A DNA stretch of 64,000 nt from Lunularia cruciata (taxonomy: Eukaryota; Streptophyta; Marchantiopsida; Lunulariales; Lunulariaceae). The notes below the pieces were generated by a model. That model did not search any database, was not told the DNA's origin, and saw only the letters and a program-made list of their open reading frames with translations. Made by a program: the position numbers and the translations under genes. Shown piece by piece: positions 1-9,275 of this stretch; the stretch's first letter is position 1, and each line of letters starts with the position of its first letter. The stretch covers positions 4,379,303-4,443,302 of the forward strand of contig OX419759.1 in assembly GCA_948567375.1 (NCBI GenBank), in the 5' to 3' direction.

Positions 1-1165
1 GGAGTTGCTCTTCCTATTGATGATGTCAACTCTTCATGTGTTCCAAGTGTAAGGTCTGTAACAATGGCTTGTAATCAGTTTGCATGACCACTTGTTTCTC
101 CAAGAGGTAATGTCTCCATACCTTGGTGGCATATACCATTGCAAGTTGTTTCTGGTCTCAAGCAGAGTAATTTCTTTCAGTTATATTTAGTTGGTGAGAC
201 ACAAAGGCAATGGGATGTAGTCCATCTGGGAATTCGTATTGTAACACAACTCCAATTGTAAAGTTAGAAGCATCAAAATCAACCACACAAGGTAGTTAAG
301 GATCATATGGTTGAAGAATGGGTCTTGAAGACACCATATGCTTTAACTTCTGGAATGTTTCTTCATGCTTGGTGTTCCACTAGAAACTTGAGTTCTTTCC
401 CAAGAGGTCAGTCAATGGTGCAGCCACATGAGCATCATAGTGGATGAACCATCGGTAAAAACTGGCCAATCCATTGAATGCCTATACTTCTAAAGCATCC
501 TTTGGGGTAGGCCAATCAATAATGGCCTTGATCTTCTCTTCTTCTATCTTGATCCCCTTTGATGAGAACTTATGACCCAAGAAGGTAACCTCCTTTTGCC
601 AATAGGCACACTTCAACTTCTTATGGTAAAATTTCCATTGTCGTAGTTGTCTTAGGACTTCTCACACATAATTCATGTGTTTTACCTCTATCTTGCTATA
701 GATTAAGATATCATCCAAGAACACCACCACAGACCAATCCAATAGTCCTTCCAACACCCGATGCATCTGATCCATGAAGACTACTGGAGCATTAGTGAGT
801 TTGAAAGGTAGGACTCTCCACTTCAAATGCCCATACCTTGTGCAAAAGGCGGTCTTTTGCACATCTTCTCTTTCAATAGGAATTTGCCAATAGCTGCTAT
901 GAAGATCTAGCTTGGAAAAGTAGCATGCTCCACTTAGTTGATCAAGCAAGTCATCAATCCAAGGCAAGGGATATGCATTCTTCACACTTTGCTTATTGAG
1001 CCCATGGTAATCAATACAGCAACAAAGTCCTCCATCCTTCTTGGGAAAAAATAGTACCGGTGCTCCCCAAGGAGAGGTACTATGTCATATGAAATCCTTC
1101 TCCAACAACTCTGTTAGTATTGTTTGCAACTCCTTCAACTCCTTCGGTGAGAGCTGATAGATTAG
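1..1165 (-). pseudogene. Reverse transcriptase and RNase H of the Ty3/gypsy element
   Basis: The minus strand shows the RT series in order: [13 protein letters not shown] near 1050, [43 protein letters not shown], and the catalytic box [13 protein letters not shown] near 690-710. Below 660 it continues with FLGHKFSSKGIKI and then the RNase H start VVDFDASNFTIGVVLQ near 215-275. Stops occur near 1085, 663, 510, 385 and 295, so the gene is dead. The FLDD box itself is intact. Confidence 0.85.
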
Positions 1166-1589
1166 TCTACTCATTGGAGTACTCCTTGGCAATAACTTGA
1201 TCGAAGTGTAATTCCTTTGGTAGATCATATGGAAACACGTCCATAAACTCTTGAACTATCCAATCAACCATTGCGTGATGAGACTCTTGGCCCTCCTCAG
1301 ATTGTTCTTGTGCAATCGGCTTGATCCACATCACGAATATAACCTTATCTTCCTCTAAATTTTTCTCTCTAGCTGCTTTACTAACAAACTTCCCTTCCAT
1401 GGACTCATCTCTCTTCCAAGCTTGCTCAATGGTTGCCTTCCTAGCAAACTTCCTATCTTGGGACTCATCTCCCTTCCAGATTTACTCTATGGTTACTTTC
1501 TCAACAAACTTCTCATCTTGGGACTGACTATTCTTAGGTGTCTTACTTAGAGGTGCCACACAATCTAATCAGAAATTCTTACCTTGGTG

Positions 1590-1961
1590 TTATACTTGAA
1601 TTTGTTGCCAGGTCCAATCAAATTTAACCTTATTATGTTCAAGCCAAGGTAGACCCAAAATGATATCATAGTGTAGAGGTGCCACTACAAACCTCATACA
1701 CTCCAAATACTCCTTCCCAATCTTGAAGGTAATAGGATGCAAGGTGCAGAATGCATAACCCTTTCTACCATCCGCCATCATCAAACTACTTCCAAACACT
1801 AGCTTTATAGGAATACTCAATTCCTTTGTTACTTGCATAAACATGCAATTCTCTGAACTTCCAGAATCAACCAAAATCCTACAACCCCGATTAGATATTG
1901 TACCTTGCAAGTGAAGCAAACTTGCATAGGTCAAGCCTTCAATCCCATTGGAACTAATCAA
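1590..1961 (-). pseudogene. Retroviral-type aspartic protease domain of the Ty3/gypsy element
   Basis: A 123-codon open stretch contains the motif ILVDSGSSENCM, which is the D-S-G active site of LTR-retrotransposon proteases, and later DIILGLPWLEHNKVKFDW, the typical C-terminal protease segment (LG.PWL...). It lies between gag and RT as expected. The stretch is open, but the element around it is broken by stops, so it is scored as a relic. Confidence 0.8.
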
Positions 1962-2047
1962 ACTCCCAATAGGTGGCTCAAAATCTCTTATTGGGATTCC
2001 TCGTTTCCTTAATCATTTTGTTCCACAATCTCCATCTAGGCAACTTG

Positions 2048-3150
2048 TCAAAATTGCTCATTCCTAAGTGGGCATTCAGCAATGTGATGTCCAACTTGGT
2101 GATAATAAAAACAACCTCCATTTTGTTGCAATCTTTCTTTATCTGCTATACCAAGTGGTCTCTGTTGGATAGCATCAATCTCCATTGGTGTCGATTCTTC
2201 CACCCGTGCATAGTGTACTAGTAGGCCTTGTGTAGGTTGAGGTTGAGACCGAGTTGTTGCAACCAAGGAATCAAAGCGCTTAGTCAATTTCATGGCTTCT
2301 TTTACATTTTGTGGTTTTTGCATAGTCACCTCCAATTTGGTTTGTGACTTCAATCCCCGCACAAATCGATCCAGAACTTCACCTTCTTGTATATCTAGAA
2401 TTTACATGATGATATTTTGAAATTGTGTGATGTAGCTCCTTACTGAGCCAACTTGCTTCAGTTCCACCAATTTATCTCTTGTGGCTCGAATGGCATTTAT
2501 AGTTTGAAACCACTCCAATATTGCATCCTTGAACTTTGCCCATGTCAAAATTGGTGCAACAATCTGTCATTCAGCTTGCTCCACTCAAAATTCCCTCCAA
2601 AGTTTTGCAACACCATCTAATTGGCTAGAGGCCAAGAGAATTTGTTTCTGTTCATCTTGAAGATTGGTGGCTTCAAAGTAACATTTGCAGTCAAACACAA
2701 AATTCTCCAATATGCCGTGAAGATTCTTGCCTTCAAACACCTTGGGTTTTGGAAATTGAATATGATCTTCTCCATCTCATATTGGTGCTCTCTCTATATA
2801 TTCTTGTCGTTGCTGAGCTCGTTCATCCAGCAATCGAGTAAGGTGCTCAATTTGTTTGTTGCTACATCGCAAAGATAACGTTCGATATTGCCACCATAGC
2901 TACTACTCTATCCCACTACTCCCACTTTATCTAATTGATTAATATATAGATGCAGCACATCCACCATTCTCCATAAGTTACAACTGGAAGTATCAAGGGT
3001 TCCTCAAACACGGTGATCATATGTAAAAAATCATGCCCAAAGCACAAGATGATGAATTGTGTGAAATGATGCTTGGGTAATATCTGAACATGAAAATCCC
3101 AATGGTTTGGCGGAAGTGGATTTGGTGGTCCATAGATTCCATCCATCCCA
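2048..3150 (-). pseudogene. Retrotransposon gag, degenerate
   Basis: Minus-strand translation gives a retrotransposon-gag-like stretch (W..F...I.....L..L.Q.GSV..Y...F pattern around 2400-2600) followed by an open piece at 2048-2362. That piece ends in a zinc knuckle of the form CFYYHQVGHHIAEC. The normal knuckle is CX2CX4HX4C; here the second cysteine is Tyr, so the knuckle is probably non-functional. Several in-frame stops (for example near 2401-2410 and 2560-2590) show decay. Confidence 0.75.
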
Positions 3151-3155
3151 TTCCT

Positions 3156-3167
3156 GCTTTGATACCA
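3156..3167 (-). other. Primer-binding site, initiator tRNA-Met type
   Basis: The minus strand reads TGGTATCAAAGC directly after the LTR. This is one base from TGGTATCAGAGC, the usual plant Ty3/gypsy site complementary to the 3' end of initiator tRNA-Met. It fixes the direction of the element and the inner LTR edge. Confidence 0.8.
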
Positions 3168-3169
3168 AT

Positions 3170-3593
3170 ATAAAAGACCAAGACCGAGGAGAGAAATATG
3201 AGAATGGAAACTCACATTGGGACACTTGAATGAGGGAAAACTCTAAATACCTAGCATGAGCTTTGGCTTTGGTATATATAGGTAGTATACAAGGCCCTTG
3301 AGAAGCTTCTCAAGAAGATTCCTTGAACCACTTTCTTAGAGTGCAAGCCAAGTTAACCAGGAAGCTTCTCAAGAAGCTTCCTTCTAGAATCCGCCTACTT
3401 GGCATACAAGCTAAGCTAGTTAGAAGCTTCTAGAAGCTTCCTTCTAGAAACTACCTACTTGGGGCGCAAGTTCACTAGTTGGGAAGCTTCCCAAGAAGCT
3501 TCCTAGATGCTTCTAGAATATTCTATGCTAATTTAGCTTATTCTCTACTTCATTAGCCTTACTAACTATGTTGCTAAACTCCATATTGTTACA
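3170..3593 (-). repeat. 5' LTR of the minus-strand Ty3/gypsy element
   Basis: On the minus strand the LTR starts TGTAACAATATGG at 3593 and ends just before the primer site. The LTR at 4358 has the same start and shares the rest at roughly 75-80% by eye. A TATA-like CTATATATACC lies near 3270-3285, followed by a short R/U5-like stretch. The U3 part (3300-3525) is full of GAAGCTTC/TTCTAGAA palindromes. The inner boundary is uncertain by a few bases because no clean terminal CA is seen. Confidence 0.8.
3300..3525 (-). promoter_or_regulatory. Array of heat-shock-element-like palindromes in the LTR U3
   Basis: Heat-shock factors bind inverted nGAAn units (nGAAnnTTCnnGAAn). At 3423-3440 the LTR has four units in perfect register, GAAGCTTCTAGAAGCTTC. 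At 3511-3523 it has three, TTCTAGAATATTC. Further two-unit blocks occur near 3304, 3362, 3442, 3483 and 3495. Promoter use is inferred from the position upstream of the TATA-like box. The matches themselves are read directly. Confidence 0.5.
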
Positions 3594-3599
3594 ATCTCT

Positions 3600-3960
3600 C
3601 TCCTTAGCACCAAATATGGCATGCACAACACCAATGCAAAGATAGTCAACCTCTCCTTGAGCTCCAAGAAAGCTCTCTCTTGCTCATCTCCCCAACACTA
3701 CTCCTATGTAAGCTTGGTCAACTTCATCAAGGCTTTGGCAATCGCAGTAAACCCTCTAGCATATTGGCAATAGAAGTTTGCCAACCCAAGGAATGCTTGC
3801 ACTCTGCTCATATCTGTAGGCCAAGGAATGTGTGCAATAGTCTCTACCTTGGTTTGTTAAACACCAAGTCCACTAGGGTAGATCTTGTGACCCAAATACT
3901 CAACCTACTCATGGAAGAATCTACACTTTCCACTTGATACCCAAGTCCGTAAATTTGCTC
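3600..3960 (-). pseudogene. Second RT/RNase H fragment, Ty3/gypsy
   Basis: Minus-strand translation gives WPTDMSRVQAFLGLANFY followed by FTAIAKALMKLTKL, the region joining RT to RNase H in Ty3/gypsy polyproteins. It abuts the outside of the minus-strand 5' LTR, where host DNA would be expected, so it belongs to another copy. It has stops and is only about 120 codons long. Confidence 0.75.
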
Positions 3961-3964
3961 TTGA

Positions 3965-4345
3965 TTGGATAGGATCCTTTGATGTCACCCAAATCATTTT
4001 TCCTATTTCCTATCGATTTACCTTGCCTTGTCATATGCACATCCATCCTATGTTTCATGTTCCAAGTTGCAACCCTTTATTCCAAATCTATCTTTTTTTC
4101 CTCTAGTATCTAACTTCCTCTTCCTCCTCTAGTCCTTATCAATGATCATGAGGAGTATGAAGTTGATCGTATCCTTGCACATCACCATATTCAACACGGC
4201 AACCAACAATATATAGAGTACAAAGTCCTCTAGAAAGGGTATCCCCTTCATGATACCACTTGGGAGCCTCTTTCTCATCTCTAGAATGCACAAATGGTTA
4301 TCCAAGAGTTTGAAGCTTCAATGGTGACAAGGACTTCACCAAGTA
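3965..4345 (+). pseudogene. Integrase C-terminus and chromodomain fragment of a chromovirus-type gypsy element
   Basis: Plus-strand reading gives HMHIHPMFHVPS (the integrase tail), then EYEVDRILAHHHIQHGNQQYIEYKVL, a stop, then KGYPLHDTTWEPLSHL. The second part is a chromodomain (Y.V..IL..R......EYLVKWKGY....TWEP). The stop replaces the expected Trp of KWKGY. The fragment leads directly into the plus-strand LTR at 4358, so it is the 3' end of an element running left to right, opposite to the one at 1-3593. Confidence 0.8.
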
Positions 4346-4357
4346 GCAATGGTGGAA

Positions 4358-4830
4358 TATGTAACAATATGGAGTTTATAGACAAGTTAGTCAAGGCCAA
4401 TGAAGTAGAAAATAGGCTAAATTAACATAGAATATTCTAGAAGTATCTAAGAAGCTACTCAGTATCTACCAAGTGGTGACTTCTAGGAGGAAACTTCTTG
4501 GAAAGTTTCCATCTAGCTTAGCTTGCACACCAAAGTACATAAATTCTAGAAGGAAACTTCTTGGGAAGCTTCTAACTAGCTTAGCTTGCACACCAAGTAG
4601 ATGATTTCTAGAATCTACTTTCAAGAAGCTTCCTAGTTAAATTTGCTTGCACTCTAAGAAGGTGGCTTTAGGAAACTTCTCAAGAGCCTTATATGCTCCC
4701 TATAAATACCAAAGCCCAAGCTCATGCTAGGCACTCATAGTTTCTCTCATTCAAGTGTCCCAATGTGATCTTCCACTTGGTTCTTCCATTCTCCTATTTC
4801 TCTCCTTGATTTTGGTTTTTTGCATAGGGT
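4358..4830 (+). repeat. 3' LTR of the plus-strand Ty3/gypsy fragment
   Basis: It begins TGTAACAATATGGAG, identical to the start of the minus-strand LTR at 3593, and stays alignable to it through GCTCATGCTAGG near 4725 and CATTCAAGTGTCCCAATGTGA near 4750. A TATA-like CCTATAAATACC lies near 4700. The right end is estimated from alignment to the other LTR. Confidence 0.75.
4430..4640 (+). promoter_or_regulatory. Heat-shock-element-like array in the second LTR
   Basis: At 4430-4442 the plus-strand LTR has GAATATTCTAGAA, three perfect alternating GAA/TTC units. Two-unit blocks follow at about 4543, 4565, 4607 and 4624. The three-unit block is at the same LTR position as the one at 3511-3523, so it was present in the family before these copies diverged. 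Confidence 0.45.
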
Positions 4831-5889
4831 TAGCACTCTCCTTCCGTAATGTTCTCTCCAAGTGAGCTCTCATAGCCTCCTTTTGCCTAATATAGAATTG
4901 TACATTGAACATTATCTTGCCTTCAAGAGAGGTTCATATAACAGAACTAAAAATGTGAGTTGGCTTGTTTCTCACTCAATATAAACCTTTGATGGCTATT
5001 AAGGTAATGCATCATGGTCTAAGAAGGCAAGGGATCCCAACTCCATGATGCTCTTCCAAGGCTAGAACTCCAAAGCACCTCCAAGACTCAAGACATTGCT
5101 CATGAGATAACTCAATGAAAGAGAGAGATAGTTGTAAATGAAATGATGATAATTAAATCCTCACCCCTAATGGATATATTTGTGAAAAAGTTACACAACA
5201 AAATTACTAATTACTAGAGTAACTCAAGTTACTAAGCTAAAAGTAAAAAAAAGCCTAAAAGTCTAAAGGAATATCCAAGCACATGGGAATAATCCCATGG
5301 GTAGGTACTCTTATACTCAACTTCCAACTAAGTCAAGGATTCCTTCACATGGGTTATCCTTGGACTATAGAAAAATCTGCACCAACAAGGCTTATGGGTC
5401 CAAGAGTTCTCAACTCTTTCCTCAAGATCAAATAACTAAGAATAATACCAAGTCAATATATTGGAAAAAAAAATTGTGATGCTCACTCTTTTCCCTTCCT
5501 TTAGAATAGGGTAACCATTATCTTAGTTAGGACTCACTCTAGTTAATCATGACTAATATAGAAGCTTAGCTAAACTCCATATAGATAATATTTCTCCACT
5601 ACTTGCAAAACCAAACTAGTATCACTATAGAGCATACTTGTGTGGTACTCACCTTTTTTGTTTTTATCAATTTTTAAAGTAGGGAGTGGTATTCAAGTAG
5701 AAAAGAAGATGAAAATGTGAGAATTAAAATAAACACAAGCAAGGAAAACAATATTTTTTTAGGGTTTGAATGCTGAAAATTTTAGTACATACCTATTTAA
5801 ACTATGATATATTTTATATAACCTAAGAGGTATAGATACATGTTGTGGAGTAAGTAATGAAATAACATTTAATTAGATAGCTTATATAA

Positions 5890-6425
5890 CTATTTCATTT
5901 CACATTGCATACTTTAGATGAGGATTCCTTATCTCTTATAATCCAATAGTGTGGTTTATATTTTTGTTGTTATTTTAGGGGAATAATGCTCCATACCATC
6001 AAAAATGCAATATGGCTCTTATTACATAAATCCGGACTCAAAAACCTTCAAAGTGTGTTATAAACCATTGCTCCTATATCTAACCATTACACCTTATGTC
6101 TTTACCTTGTACAGCTTGATGTGGTCTTCCATATGATGTGGTCTTCCATCCTTCTTGTTTTCCCACGTGGTGGTTCGGCTTTACTCTTTTGATTATATAA
6201 CTTCTGGATGATGATGTTTGGTATCTTTGTTTGTGATCACTTAATACAAAGAAATTACGTATAAAGGTTTTGAGTCCAGAATTATCCAATAAGAGCCGTA
6301 TTGCACTTTCCGATGGCATGTAGCATTGTTCAACTAAAACAACAACTGACATATAAAGCACAATGCTAGCTTACAAGAGATAAGGAAATCCTCATCTAAA
6401 GTATAAGATGTGAAAATGAGTAAAC
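5890..6425. repeat. Diverged inverted repeat (fold-back), arms about 165-180 bp
   Basis: The left arm (about 5890-6055) and the reverse complement of the right arm (about 6245-6425) align through ACTTTAGATGAGGATT.CCTTATCTCTT, then TTGTTGTT.TTT, AATGCTCC/TACATACCATC and GGCTCTTATT...GGACTCAAA. Identity is about 75-80% by eye, with small indels. The spacer is about 190 bp. No convincing coding sequence is seen; the minus-strand ORF at 6080-6361 simply crosses the structure. It may be an old MITE-like fold-back or an inverted duplication. Confidence 0.65.
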
Positions 6426-6429
6426 CCTT

Positions 6430-7919
6430 AAATAGATAAATCAAGAAATTGCTTTTATCTTTATTTTATGTAAAGCTCCTTAAGTCGTCCTAGTTATATA
6501 GCTATCCATCATTTTATTTTACTTTAGCCAAAAGGGTCTCTTTTTATTGTTCTCTTAATTGAAATTCTTTTATGTATTATCCAAATCCAAACAACTCGGT
6601 TTGGGAGGAATGACTTTTGTAACTAGTATGGAAAATGTATATTTTTGTCAGTCCTCTTTTTAATAATTTCAAATGTAATTTCTATCATTAAAGTCTTTCA
6701 TACAGTGAAAACCCTCCTCCTTTCTCATCTTTTAAGTTAAAATTCTTGTTATAGAAAGAACTTTCCCTACTCTCATTTCTCTCATTCAATATTTGTAAAC
6801 ATATCTTTTTGATGAAGTTTATGTAAATGCCACAAATAAATTCTATGGTTTGATTTGATGTGATTTATGTTAGGTATGTTGAGTAACTAAAATTTTCAAT
6901 AATCAGAATTTATAGCTTCTAATATTTAAGTAAATTTATATAATTATGACTTTTTTACCACATCTATATTTCACAAAAGACCTCACTGAACAACAAAGAA
7001 AATAGTTTACTAATGAACACAATCTCTAAGATGATTCTTGAGCTCTTGAGCTCTTGAGATCTTAAGTTGAATTGTCTTGGGTCATCATTGTTTTCCTCAA
7101 GGGTACTACTAGTGAATGATGCAGTAAGATATTAGTGGATTCTTGAGATTTCAAGTTACATTGTCTTTGATCATTATTGTCCTCTTCATCATTGTGGTTA
7201 TGAACTATACCACATTGTTTAGCATAACTAATGTCACTAACATGAATTTTAAAAAGTGAAATTATTCACACTAATTTTGGTCAATTTATTAAGTCTCATA
7301 CTTATCCATTCAAAAATCAGTTTATTTCATTCAAAACTCTACTGCATCTGTTGTTACAAGTTAAGTCGTTTTGTTACTGTTTTTTATATGAGTTATACTT
7401 GTTTCTATTTATGAATAAAAAATTATCCCGGTTATCTTTGATATGTTTCTAAGGCTAAAATCTCTTCTCACTTTAGAAGAGACAGGATGATCTCTTATTG
7501 CAAATTTAGTGCAAAAACATTACTTATTATTAGTCTAACTTTAATTATTGTTGGTTTAGGTCCCATTAGAGCTATAATTGGAGTAGAAATATCATGCAAT
7601 GCAATGACAACTCCTTGAGCTCTTCTCTATTACCTTCAACATTTAAACTGACCCTCTTAAATGAGCTATTAGCTTCCTCTTATCAACAATTAATATTAAA
7701 ACTCAAACCTATCCTTAATAGAAATACCTAATTTTATCCTAAGATTAGCTCCAACTAACCTACTAAGATAAAACATCCATTAAATATAACAAAAATTTAG
7801 CGAGACTAGCTAAAGTTAATTTAGAGTCAACTTACCTTCTTATATAAAATTTTGTGTCATAGTTTTATTCACTGAAGATATAAATTTTACTAATCTAATG
7901 AAAATAATAAAACTAAATG

Positions 7920-7957
<38 letters not shown>

Positions 7958-8700
7958 ATGGATTCCTTTATTTAATACCGGAAATTAGAAATGGCTGAAT
8001 TAATATAGTAAGCATAATACAATCTAATCAATAATAAATGTGATTAAGTAAACTAAATTTCAAACTGTTTACAGAATTATTATTTGAGGAAAACTATTAA
8101 TACCTAGAGAGTTTCAGATCTCCTCATTTAAAATTAGAAGTCTGCAATTACTTCAAAATTGTTCACATGAATTTATTCAAAATTTCTCAATTGAAGAATA
8201 TCATTCTAAGATTAAGACAATGAATTAAGAAGAAGTAGGAAAGCTCTCTCTCTCGCTATATATATAGACCAATATGTATTCCTCTAGTTACTTCATCTTT
8301 CACAGAATTAACATCATTTTTGTGTCTTCTTCCTTCCATTAGAAATGATATGGTATTAACAAAATTATTTAATGAGGTATTTCGGTTCTATCTATCTTTC
8401 CTCCTTATTGAAAATTTTTTTACGAGGAAATAATCAAGAAATAACTCAACTAAATATTGAGCTTATTTCTTTCTGGATTTCAGAATGATTGTCTACTTGT
8501 AAAGATAAACGAGTAAAAATGACACATAAACAAAGATTAAGTGAATTCAATGCCATTAACACGAACCAACGCAATCAATTTCAACGCAATCAATTTAAAC
8601 TCAAATGTACGAAGAGATGGAAAGGAAGACATGCAGAGGAGATGGTAATGTTAAGTAAAGTAGACTAAAGAATATACTGCTTGGAATGCAAAGAAAAGGA
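6430..8700. other. AT-rich intergenic region with a TA microsatellite and a diverged direct repeat
   Basis: No gene is visible on either strand. A (TA)17 run occupies 7922-7955. Two diverged direct copies of a roughly 60-bp unit (ATTCTTGAG...AAGTT.AATTGTCTT...TCAT.ATTGT..TCCTC) lie at about 7030-7095 and 7138-7195. The stretch 4831-5890 is likewise AT-rich and without a recognisable gene. Confidence 0.6.
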
Positions 8701-9275
8701 GGACGGGATGCGTCATAGCAACGACAGGCATTAGACGTTAGGGACTACTCACTCACTCTCTGTGAGTCTATAGTTCTTGAGGGTTTTAGAAATCGGGAGG
8801 CTCTCTTTAGAAGCATGAGCAGTAGTAGTGCAGTGGGAAATAGAGGAGACGATCAACACTGTACATGTCGAGGAAGGAAGTTCGCGGTATGAAGATTTGA
8901 GGGGAGGGCCAGAAATAAACGGATCCTGTGTTGGCCTTGGATGGTGGATCTCAGGGAGTGGAAGAACGCTGTCTGGACTTTATTGTGTCGGAGAAAGACG
9001 GGAATAAGCGAGAGCAGGGGATGGTGATTTGGAAATGAAGAGAAGAAGAGTGTGGAATTTGGTTGAGTTGCAGGTGGGTAAGGGCGAGGTTGAAAGGACA
9101 GGAGGAAGAAATGAGCGGGGAGAAATGATGGAAAGCTCGGAATTGCAGTGGGGGACGAGGCGAGAGGGAATGGAAATGGAGAAGGATTGATTGAGGTTGT
9201 AGGACAGGAGAGGAGGAAGAGGAGTGGTAGAGGGAGACAGAGAGGGAGTGGGAGATAGGAGGAAACGGCGTTTGG
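8700..9275 (+). promoter_or_regulatory. Probable promoter and 5' leader of the symplekin gene
   Basis: Base composition changes from AT-rich to purine- and GC-richer sequence from about 8700 onward, up to the ATG at 9276. The leader is strongly GGA/GAG-rich on the plus strand. No clear TATA box is placed. The long minus-strand ORFs here (8951-9517) are the mirror image of this purine-rich DNA and end over exon 1. Confidence 0.4.

Larger units (their letters stand above)
1..3593 (-). mobile_element. Decayed Ty3/gypsy LTR retrotransposon, cut by the window edge
   Basis: Read on the minus strand the order is 5' LTR, tRNA-Met primer site, gag, aspartic protease, reverse transcriptase, RNase H, and then the window ends. 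This is the Ty3/gypsy order as far as it can be followed; integrase and the 3' LTR would lie to the left. Stop codons interrupt gag, RT and RNase H, so the copy is not autonomous. A same-family LTR lies in the opposite orientation at about 4358-4830, so the locus is rearranged or nested. Confidence 0.9.

Noticed and set aside
3300-3525. Considered as a simple HindIII-site-rich satellite
   Set aside because: The blocks are embedded in an LTR with primer site and coding domains, and they recur at matching places in the second LTR.
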